A stretch of 19,159 bases of DNA, taken from an uncultured Collinsella sp. Its GTDB lineage: Bacteria > Actinomycetota > Coriobacteriia > Coriobacteriales > Coriobacteriaceae. This document shows, piece after piece, positions 14,170 through 19,159 of this stretch; within the stretch, counting starts at the first letter, position 1, and each line of letters begins with the position of its first letter. The position numbers and the translations under genes are program-made. The notes below the pieces were generated by a model that worked only from the letters and a program-made list of their open reading frames with translations, ran no database searches and was not told the origin of the DNA. The stretch covers positions 1 to 19,159 of the forward strand of contig UREE01000035.1 of NCBI GenBank assembly GCA_900546825.1, written 5' to 3'.

Positions 14170-14198
14170 ATGATACCGTATTTAGCACACAATACTAA
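14170..14198 (-). promoter_or_regulatory. Promoter and possible operator of the Fur-family gene
   Basis: On the minus strand TATCAT (14170-14175) is a good -10. The imperfect palindrome TTAGCACACAATACTAA (14182-14198, + strand) lies just upstream, over the -35 region, and reaches the stop codon of the acylphosphatase gene. This is the place expected for autoregulation. No strong -35 hexamer is present. Confidence 0.45.
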
Positions 14199-14605
14199 TA
14201 ACGAGGAATGAAACCGTCTTCATTGGCAAGTGGGGCTCGGGTCTGGGCGTCTACGAGGCGAAAACGCGTTCCCATGCGCTCGTAGGAGGCATGAAGCGCC
14301 TCGAGATGAGATAGGATGTTTGCCGGAGCCCCCTGTATCTCCATCTCGACTGAGCCGTCTTCCATGTTACGCACCCAGCCGGTGAGTGCGCGTGCCTGCG
14401 CGAGGTTGGTGTTGGTAAAGCGAAAACCGACGCCCTGGACTTGCCCTTCCCAGCGCAGGAAATAGCGCAGGGGAGCGTCTTGAGTGGCCTCGTCGCTTGC
14501 GAGCACAGTAAGCCTGCGGCGCAGCTCGAGCTCGACGTTTGATGGTTTTTGAGGCTCTCGACTGCCGCCGGTGACGCTGGAGAAGAACGTATCGAAGAGG
14601 CCCAT
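14195..14605 (-). CDS. Acylphosphatase with N-terminal extension
   Basis: A 136-residue protein whose last 90 residues form an acylphosphatase domain, which hydrolyses carboxyl-phosphate bonds. GQVQGVGFRF carries the phosphate-binding loop with catalytic Arg62, and GWVRNMEDGSVEMEIQG carries Asn80. The remaining 45 N-terminal residues (MGLFDTFFSSVTGG and so on) are not part of the usual 90-residue enzyme and have no recognised motif. The ATG at 14605 lies 2 bp after the stop of the upstream oxidoreductase gene on the same strand, so the two are translationally coupled; the longer frame from 14740 overlaps that gene and is rejected. The true substrate is unknown. Nothing in the window directly ties it to the acyl-phosphate genes at 283-2406. 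Confidence 0.88.
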   Translation of the reverse strand: MGLFDTFFSSVTGGSREPQKPSNVELELRRRLTVLASDEATQDAPLRYFLRWEGQVQGVGFRFTNTNLAQARALTGWVRNMEDGSVEMEIQGAPANILSHLEALHASYERMGTRFRLVDAQTRAPLANEDGFIPRY

Positions 14606-14607
14606 CG

Positions 14608-15714
14608 CTATGCCTGCTTGCCTGCGTCGGCCGGGAAGGTTATGCCGGCCTGCTGGCGCACGGCATCCATGATACGCAGCGAGACGAGCGTGACATCGCG
14701 GTAGTGGCCAAGCTCGTGGCGTCCCGCCGGGGTCTCCCAAATCTCTTCCTTAACGTTATCGATGCCGTCGATGGCGGTGATAAAGTCCGCGAGCTCGTAT
14801 TCCATGGTGTTGCTTGACTTGGGAAGGTCGAGCGCGCGTCCGTTGCCGCCTTGCTCGCGCGGCGCCTCGGTCGCCGATCCGCGTACGACATCGCCGCGAT
14901 AGTCGATACGGACGTTGCGGGGCGTGGACAGATGGTCAATCTGGATAGTGCCACGCTCGCCTTCGATCTGCGAGGGCAGCAGGTCATTCGTAATTTTGGA
15001 GTGCGCGAGCTCGACGGAGATACGGCCACCGCCGTAGCTGGCAAGGATGGAACCGCAGCCATCGATGGGGCCGTGCGTGAGCTGTCGCGTGGTGGGGTCG
15101 AGCAGAGTAGTCATGCTCGTAAGGCCGGAGGGCATGCCGAAAATCTCGACCATGGGCTCGACGGTGTAGACGCCAATGTCCATGAGGGAACCCGATGCCA
15201 TATTGCAATCGAAGATGTTGCTGGCGCGTCCTGCGAGGATTTCGTTGTAGCGCGAGGAGTACTTGCCAAAGCGCAGTGAGGCGCGGCGAATGGGCGCAAT
15301 TTCGCCCAGAGCGTCCTCGATGGCGTGGAAAGCGGGGTCGTGGAGCGGGCGCATGGCCTCGAGGGCCACGACACCTGCTGCCTCGGCAGCGCGGAAGACT
15401 TCCAGCGCCTGCGCTTCGGTGGCGCAGAAGGGCTTTTCGACGATAACGTGCTTGCCGCCGGCGATGCAGGCGAGCGCCTGCTCGTAATGGAGCGCGTTGG
15501 GGCTGCCGATGTAGACGGCGTCGACGTCGGCGGCGGACGCGAGCTCGTCGAGTGCGGTGAAGTTGCGCTCGCCGCCGCGCTCAGTGGTAAAGGCAGCGCC
15601 GCGCTCGGCGTTGCGCGAGAGCGTGCCTACGAATACAGCCTGGTCGTTTGCATTGACGACTTGGATAAAGTCGTCGGTGATCATGGATGTGCCGATGGTC
15701 GCGATGCGCAGCAT
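14608..15714 (-). CDS. Gfo/Idh/MocA family NAD(P)-dependent oxidoreductase
   Basis: A 368-residue dehydrogenase with an N-terminal Rossmann domain (MLRIATIGTSMITDDF) and a C-terminal alpha/beta substrate domain. The family signature EKPF lies at about residues 95-98 (GKHVIVEKPFCATEAQA). DIGVYTVEPM, about residue 180, resembles the DxGxH/Y catalytic segment, with Tyr where many members have His. The N-terminal glycine motif is GTSMIT, less glycine-rich than classical GxGxxG. Members oxidise sugars, inositols or related compounds, and the substrate cannot be read here. The ATG at 15714 has a GGGGGA site about 3 nt upstream; the longer frame from 15891 overlaps the ribonuclease HI gene and lacks support. 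It is coupled to the acylphosphatase gene downstream. Confidence 0.9.
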   Translation of the reverse strand: MLRIATIGTSMITDDFIQVVNANDQAVFVGTLSRNAERGAAFTTERGGERNFTALDELASAADVDAVYIGSPNALHYEQALACIAGGKHVIVEKPFCATEAQALEVFRAAEAAGVVALEAMRPLHDPAFHAIEDALGEIAPIRRASLRFGKYSSRYNEILAGRASNIFDCNMASGSLMDIGVYTVEPMVEIFGMPSGLTSMTTLLDPTTRQLTHGPIDGCGSILASYGGGRISVELAHSKITNDLLPSQIEGERGTIQIDHLSTPRNVRIDYRGDVVRGSATEAPREQGGNGRALDLPKSSNTMEYELADFITAIDGIDNVKEEIWETPAGRHELGHYRDVTLVSLRIMDAVRQQAGITFPADAGKQA

Positions 15715-15787
15715 ACGTCCCCCTTGCGTTGTTTGGTCTACAGGATGAGTGTAGCGCGTGGGGATATAAAGCTGTGCGAAAACGCTA

Positions 15788-16273
15788 TTACAGGTCGCTC
15801 TCGTTAAAGCCGGCGTCGATATCGAGGTTGGCTCCGTCGGCTGCGGTGGTGGCAAGCTCGTCGCAGCGCTCGTTGAGCTCATGGCCGGCATGCCCCTTCA
15901 CCCAGATGAACTCCACCTTATGCTGGCTCTTTGCGGCAAGCAGACGCTCCCACAGGTCGCGGTTCTTGACGGGCTGCTTGTTGGCGGTTTTCCACCCGCG
16001 CTTTTTCCAGCCGTCGATCCAGTGCTTGTTAAAGGCGTTGACGACGTACTGCGAATCGGAATGGACTTCGACCTCGCAGGGGCGGTTGAGTGCCTCGAGC
16101 GCCACGATAACGGCCATGAGCTCCATGCGGTTGTTGGTGGTCTTGGCGTAGCCGCGCGAAAGCTCGGAGGTAAAGGTCTTGCCGGCGGGGTTGGTGTATT
16201 TGAGCACGGCGCCGTAGCCGCCGCGTCCCGGATTTGATCGGGCCGAGCCGTCGGTATAGATGATGACCTTCAC
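15788..16273 (-). CDS. rnhA: Ribonuclease HI
   Basis: The 161-residue product degrades RNA in RNA-DNA hybrids, aiding primer removal and R-loop clearance. The four metal-binding carboxylates are visible: Asp8 in YTDGSA, Glu51 in NNRMELMA, Asp73 in HSDSQYV and Asp138 in NERCDELA. His128 in VKGHAGHELN is the catalytic histidine. The basic handle region KHWIDGWKKRGW is present, as in E. coli RNase HI. Length is standard. The start codon is GTG at 16273, with AAAGGAAG a few bases upstream. It is followed after 73 bp by the Gfo/Idh/MocA gene on the same strand. Confident. Confidence 0.96.
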   Translation of the reverse strand: MKVIIYTDGSARSNPGRGGYGAVLKYTNPAGKTFTSELSRGYAKTTNNRMELMAVIVALEALNRPCEVEVHSDSQYVVNAFNKHWIDGWKKRGWKTANKQPVKNRDLWERLLAAKSQHKVEFIWVKGHAGHELNERCDELATTAADGANLDIDAGFNESDL

Positions 16274-16372
16274 GGGCTTCCTTTCTTTGAGTGCATTTCA
16301 TGTGAGTGACCATTGTAGCGCCATGCCCGCCTGGGGCCAGCAATCTACGATTTCTACCCCGTCTTCCGACTG

Positions 16373-17275
16373 TTAGCTGGCATGGATGATGCGGTTGAGC
16401 TCGTCGAGGTATTGCTGCAAGAGGAGAGAGGGCTTGCGCTCGTCGTGCATGATGTAGCCAACGTGCATCGTTGGGGCGTCTGCTAACGGGATCGATGCCA
16501 TACCCCATTGCATTTCATTGGAGAGGACTCCGGTCGACAGGGTGTAACCGTTCGACGTGATAAGTAAGTTGGTAAGTGTTCCGCGGTCCGAGATTCGTAT
16601 GTTGCGGTCGCAAGGGATATAGCTAAAAGGTTCCTCGGCGTAATAGAAGGAGTTTGAGGTTCCCTGCTCAAAGCTGTAGCGCGTATAGGGCGCGAGGTCG
16701 GCAAGGGACAGCTGAGGGCGGCGTGCGAGCGGGTGGCGTTCGCTGACGAATACGTGGACCGTCGCGTCGAATAGGGGATGGAAGCTTGCGCGGGCATCGG
16801 CGAAGGCCTTCTGCAGAACGCGGGCGTTAAAGTCATCCAGATACAGAATGCCGATATCGCTGCGAAACGCACGGACGTCATCGATGATCTGCGATGTGGT
16901 GGTCTCGCGCATGATGAACTCGAACTTGCTGTCGCGGCAGCGCTCGACCACGTTGACAAAGGCCTCGACCGAAAAGGCGTAGTGCTGGGCGGAAATGGCG
17001 AGGCGGGCTTGCGGGGGGCCGCCGTCCTCGTAGCGTGCCTCGAGCATGTCGGCCTGCTCTACGACCTGGCGCGCATAGCCCAAAAGCTCGGTGCCGTCGT
17101 TGGTGAGCGTGACGCCGCGGCTGGAGCGCGTAAAGATCTCCAGATGGAGTTCCTGTTCCAGGCTTTTGACGGCGTTTGAGATGTTGGACTGAGCGGTATA
17201 GAGGCGCTGAGCTGCGGCGTTGATTGAGCCGGACTCTGCCACGGCGATCAGAAAACGAAGCTGCTGAAGGGTCAT
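16373..17275 (-). CDS. LysR-type transcriptional regulator
   Basis: A 300-residue LysR-family protein. Residues 1-60 form the winged helix-turn-helix (MTLQQLRFLIAVAESGSINA, then AQRLYTAQSNISNAVKSLEQEL); the rest is the periplasmic-binding-protein-like effector domain. Start choice: ATG 17275 has AAAGG with a 9-nt gap, while ATG 17284 directly abuts that site, so the shorter form is preferred. It is divergent from the metY-type gene, with a T-N11-A palindrome between them that lies near its own start. By analogy with CysB, MetR and similar regulators, it probably controls metY and itself in response to a sulfur-amino-acid precursor such as O-acetylhomoserine (inference). The effector cannot be seen in the sequence. 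Confidence 0.92.
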   Translation of the reverse strand: MTLQQLRFLIAVAESGSINAAAQRLYTAQSNISNAVKSLEQELHLEIFTRSSRGVTLTNDGTELLGYARQVVEQADMLEARYEDGGPPQARLAISAQHYAFSVEAFVNVVERCRDSKFEFIMRETTTSQIIDDVRAFRSDIGILYLDDFNARVLQKAFADARASFHPLFDATVHVFVSERHPLARRPQLSLADLAPYTRYSFEQGTSNSFYYAEEPFSYIPCDRNIRISDRGTLTNLLITSNGYTLSTGVLSNEMQWGMASIPLADAPTMHVGYIMHDERKPSLLLQQYLDELNRIIHAS

Positions 17276-17294
17276 CGACGCCATCCTTTCGATA

Positions 17295-17315
17295 GTTATC
17301 TATAAAACAGATAAC
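17295..17315. promoter_or_regulatory. Probable LysR-type operator
   Basis: GTTATC-N9-GATAAC is a perfect 6-bp palindrome containing the T-N11-A core of LysR-family sites. Its centre (17305) is about 66 bp upstream of the inferred metY transcription start, the usual position of a LysR recognition site. It also overlaps the region where the divergent lysR promoter must be, fitting autoregulation. Confidence 0.7.
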
Positions 17316-17335
17316 AAGTTAGCGCTTTTTAGTGA

Positions 17336-17364
17336 TTGACCGAGGAAGACAATGCCCGTACTAT
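17336..17364 (+). promoter_or_regulatory. Promoter of the metY leader transcript
   Basis: TTGACC (17336-17341), a 17-bp spacer and TACTAT (17359-17364) form a good sigma70-type promoter. Transcription would start near 17371, giving a leader of about 177 nt before the metY ATG. Confidence 0.7.
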
Positions 17365-17420
17365 TCAAAACACACAAAGGCGGTAGGTTATTAAGCCGAC
17401 TACGGAATCGGGACGCGAAA

Positions 17421-17493
17421 GGAGGCCCGCATATGAATTGCTTACCAAGACGAATGCCGGGCTCCTGTTTGCGCCCGTCGGCGTGATCAGGAG
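17421..17493 (+). promoter_or_regulatory. Putative attenuator with alternative hairpins
   Basis: Hairpin A pairs the leader-ORF ribosome binding site region GGAGGCCCGCAT (17421-17432) with ATGCCGGGCTCC (17454-17465), with two single-base bulges. Hairpin B pairs CTCCTG (17462-17467) with CAGGAG (17488-17493) around a CGCC-CGTC-GGCG mini-stem. Both need CTCC (17462-17465), so they exclude each other. A T-rich stretch (17506-17518) follows. Confidence 0.5.
17433..17486 (+). CDS. Putative cysteine-containing leader peptide
   Basis: A 17-codon ORF encoding MNCLPRRMPGSCLRPSA, preceded by AAAGGAGG with an ideal 7-nt gap. This is the strongest ribosome binding site in the region, and it stands 61 bp before the metY-type gene. 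The peptide has cysteines at positions 3 and 12 and a second methionine at position 8. The second Cys codon (TGT, 17466-17468) overlaps the CTCCTG pivot shared by the two alternative hairpins. Ribosome stalling or slow decoding there could select one fold. Cysteine-responsive upstream ORFs are known in actinobacteria such as mycobacteria; this instance is inferred from sequence alone. It may simply be a non-functional short frame, but the ribosome binding site argues otherwise. Confidence 0.55.
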   Translation: MNCLPRRMPGSCLRPSA

Positions 17494-17547
17494 ACAGCGA
17501 CTTACTTCTCTCTTTTTACTTACTTTCGTTCGATCAAGGAGATCATC

Positions 17548-18858
17548 ATGAGCCAGTTCATCAACAACCCCGAGCACACCTTTGGTTTCGATACCCTGCA
17601 GCTGCACGTTGGCCAGGAGAGTGCCGATCCCGCATCCGACTCCCGTGCCGTGCCTATCTACCAGACCACGAGCTATGTGTTCCGCAACTCCCAGCACGCC
17701 GCCGACCGCTTTGGTCTTGCCGACGCCGGTAACATCTACGGCCGTCTGACCAACTCCACCCAGGGCGTCTTCGAGGACCGTATCGCCGCGCTCGAGGGCG
17801 GCGTGGCAGGTCTTGCCGTCGCCTCCGGCGCTGCTGCCATCACCTATACCCTGCAGGCTCTTGCCCAGGCTGGTGACCACGTGGTGGCTCAGAAGACCAT
17901 CTACGGTGGCTCCTACAACCTGCTGGAGCATACGCTCTCCCAGTTTGGCGTCGAGACCACGTTTGTCGATGCCCATAACCTGGAAGAGGTTGAGGGTGCC
18001 ATCAAGGACAGCACCACGGTCATCTATCTCGAGACGCTCGGCAACCCCAACTCCGACATCCCCAACATCGACGCCATCTCCGAGATTGCCAAGAAGCACG
18101 GTCTGCCGGTTGTCGTCGACAACACCTTCGGCACCCCGTATCTGTTCCGTCCGCTGGAGCACGGCGCCAACATCGTCGTCCACTCCGCAACCAAGTTCAT
18201 CGGCGGCCACGGTACCTCGCTGGGCGGTGTGATCGTCGACGGCGGTAACTTCGATTGGAAGGCGAGTGGCAAGTACGCCCAGATCGCTGAGCCCAACCCC
18301 TCCTACCATGGTGTTTCGTTTGCCGAGGCTGCCGGTCCCACCGCCTTCGCAACCTATGTCCGCGCTATCCTGCTGCGTGACGAGGGCGCCTGCATCAGCC
18401 CGTTCAACGCCTGGGTCCTGCTCCAGGGCACCGAGACTCTGTCGCTGCGCGTCGACCGTCATGTCGAGAACACCAAGAAGGTCGTTGAGTTCCTGGCTGG
18501 CGACAGCCACGTCGCCAAGGTGAATCACCCGAGCCTGCCTGAGCACCCCGATCACGAGCTCTATCAGAAGTACTTCCCCCGTGGCGGTGCTTCGATCTTT
18601 ACCTTTGAGATTAAGGGTGGCCAGGAGGCTGCATGGAAGTTCATCGATCATCTGCAGGTGTTCTCGCTGCTCGCCAACGTGGCCGACGTCAAGTCGCTCG
18701 TCGTGCACCCGGCTACCACCACGCACTCCCAGCTCTCTGCCGAGGAGCTCGCCGAGCAGAACATCACGCCCTCCACGATCCGTCTTTCCATCGGTACCGA
18801 GAACGCCGAGGATATCATTTGGGATCTGAAGCAGGCCTTTGCCGCGCTGGACGAGTAA
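17548..18858 (+). CDS. metY: O-acetylhomoserine sulfhydrylase (metY type)
   Basis: A 436-residue pyridoxal-phosphate enzyme of the Cys/Met metabolism family. It makes homocysteine from O-acetylhomoserine and sulfide, a direct sulfhydrylation route to methionine. The PLP-binding lysine is Lys216 in VHSATKFIGGHGTSLGG. The N-terminal block FGFDTLQLHVGQESADPASDSRAVPIYQTTSYVF and the length of about 430 favour MetY over the shorter (about 390) cystathionine synthase or lyase. The C-terminal SLVVHPATTTHSQL and TIRLSIGTENAEDI are also typical. The ATG has AAGGAG at about 6 nt, enclosed by a GATC...GATC inverted repeat. It is probably controlled by the divergent LysR gene and by the leader ORF upstream; a terminator follows. 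A relative using O-succinylhomoserine or acetylserine cannot be excluded. Confidence 0.94.
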   Translation: MSQFINNPEHTFGFDTLQLHVGQESADPASDSRAVPIYQTTSYVFRNSQHAADRFGLADAGNIYGRLTNSTQGVFEDRIAALEGGVAGLAVASGAAAITYTLQALAQAGDHVVAQKTIYGGSYNLLEHTLSQFGVETTFVDAHNLEEVEGAIKDSTTVIYLETLGNPNSDIPNIDAISEIAKKHGLPVVVDNTFGTPYLFRPLEHGANIVVHSATKFIGGHGTSLGGVIVDGGNFDWKASGKYAQIAEPNPSYHGVSFAEAAGPTAFATYVRAILLRDEGACISPFNAWVLLQGTETLSLRVDRHVENTKKVVEFLAGDSHVAKVNHPSLPEHPDHELYQKYFPRGGASIFTFEIKGGQEAAWKFIDHLQVFSLLANVADVKSLVVHPATTTHSQLSAEELAEQNITPSTIRLSIGTENAEDIIWDLKQAFAALDE

Positions 18859-18922
18859 GGCGACTTGTGCAAGGACCCCTTGCGACTCGATAGGTATAAC
18901 TGCATAAAATGCCTGCTCAAGG

Positions 18923-18959
18923 CGCCTGTGCGAACAATGGTTGCACAGGCGTCGTTTTT
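18923..18959 (+). terminator. Intrinsic terminator after metY
   Basis: CGCCTGTGC (18923-18931) pairs perfectly with GCACAGGCG (18943-18951), with three more possible pairs inside. It is followed by TCGTTTTT. A smaller hairpin, GCAAGG-ACC-CCTTGC, lies at 18869-18883, nearer the stop codon. Confidence 0.88.
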
Positions 18960-19159
18960 GCATAGAGAGGGTGCAAAAACAGGGTTTTTGACACGCTTTA
19001 TGCAATCGAGATGTGGAAAACTCCTGTTGAGAGGATGTGAGTTTTACGCAATTGACGTGCGCCTTTTGAGTAAAACCGCAGGTCGCGATTTGCTCGGGGT
19101 ACTATGCAGCGCGATTAAATCACACGCAGCTCAAACGCAGCAAAAACGCACTACGGAGG
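18960..19159 (+). promoter_or_regulatory. Upstream region of a gene beginning past the window end
   Basis: The last bases (CTACGGAGG) are a ribosome binding site, so a + strand gene must start just outside. TTGACA (18988-18993) is a perfect -35 but has no good -10 at 17 bp; TACTAT near 19100 is another -10 candidate. Inverted repeats AAAACTC/GAGTTTT (19017-19023, 19039-19045) and GTTTTAC/GTAAAAC (19041-19047, 19070-19076) overlap and cannot form together. TTTTTGCA/TGCAAAAA (18955-18962, 18972-18979) overlaps the metY terminator. Confidence 0.5.

Noticed and set aside
17371..17547. SAM riboswitch before metY
   Set aside because: Metabolically expected, but I could not find the conserved core of SAM-I, SAM-II or SAM-IV; the leader ORF with alternative hairpins explains the region better.
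17365..19005. 546-codon minus-strand open frame
   Set aside because: It is antisense to metY and its leader, has no motifs, and passes through the metY terminator and promoter.
19012..19020. DnaA-box-like TGTGGAAAA (reverse complement TTTTCCACA)
   Set aside because: Only one convincing copy, with no cluster of boxes and no AT-rich unwinding region, so an origin is not supported.

Overview
The window looks like chromosomal DNA from a strictly anaerobic, GC-rich actinobacterium of the Coriobacteriia, most likely Collinsella or a close relative. This is an inference from codon use, gene content (anaerobic ribonucleotide reductase, acyl-phosphate kinase pathway) and protein style; I ran no database search. 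I see no phage, IS element, CRISPR array, rRNA or tRNA. Most genes are ordinary housekeeping or metabolic genes, and the less usual material lies in the intergenic regions.

Layout. 44-3679 (+): an acyl-carrier-protein-like gene, a phosphotransacetylase-type phosphate acyltransferase, a butyrate-kinase-family kinase and an MFS transporter form a tight cluster that could turn an acyl thioester into a free acid plus ATP and export something. A terminator separates the kinase from the MFS gene. 3780-4250 (+): an unrecognised four-helix membrane protein, followed by a large perfect palindrome. 4251-4815 is gene-free but holds a clear nrd control region: two NrdR-type boxes 32 bp apart over a sigma70-like promoter, then a leader of about 220 nt. 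4816-8047 (+): nrdD and nrdG (class III ribonucleotide reductase and its activase), separated by 427 bp that contains two very long hairpins. 8114-9782 (+): folE, an HD-domain phosphohydrolase and folB, an early folate cluster in which the HD protein sits where a dihydroneopterin phosphate phosphatase would be expected.

9789-11653 (-): a YgjP-type zinc metallopeptidase and an M19 dipeptidase. 11773-12795 (+): an SlyD-like FKBP prolyl isomerase and, 3 bp later, a UreE-like protein with no urease genes in view. 12878-13675 (+): a Cof-type HAD phosphatase. 13753-17275 (-): a PerR-like Fur regulator, an N-terminally extended acylphosphatase, a Gfo/Idh/MocA oxidoreductase, ribonuclease HI and a LysR-type regulator. 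17548-18858 (+): an O-acetylhomoserine sulfhydrylase (metY-type), divergent from the LysR gene.

The lysR-metY intergenic region is the richest regulatory stretch. It has a LysR-type palindrome centred near -66, a good promoter, a 17-codon leader ORF with a strong ribosome binding site and two cysteine codons, and two mutually exclusive hairpins sharing one CTCCTG pivot. Together these suggest translation-coupled, cysteine-responsive attenuation of methionine/cysteine synthesis. The last 300 bases hold the metY terminator and the upstream region of a gene that begins just past the window end, where a GGAGG ribosome binding site is visible.
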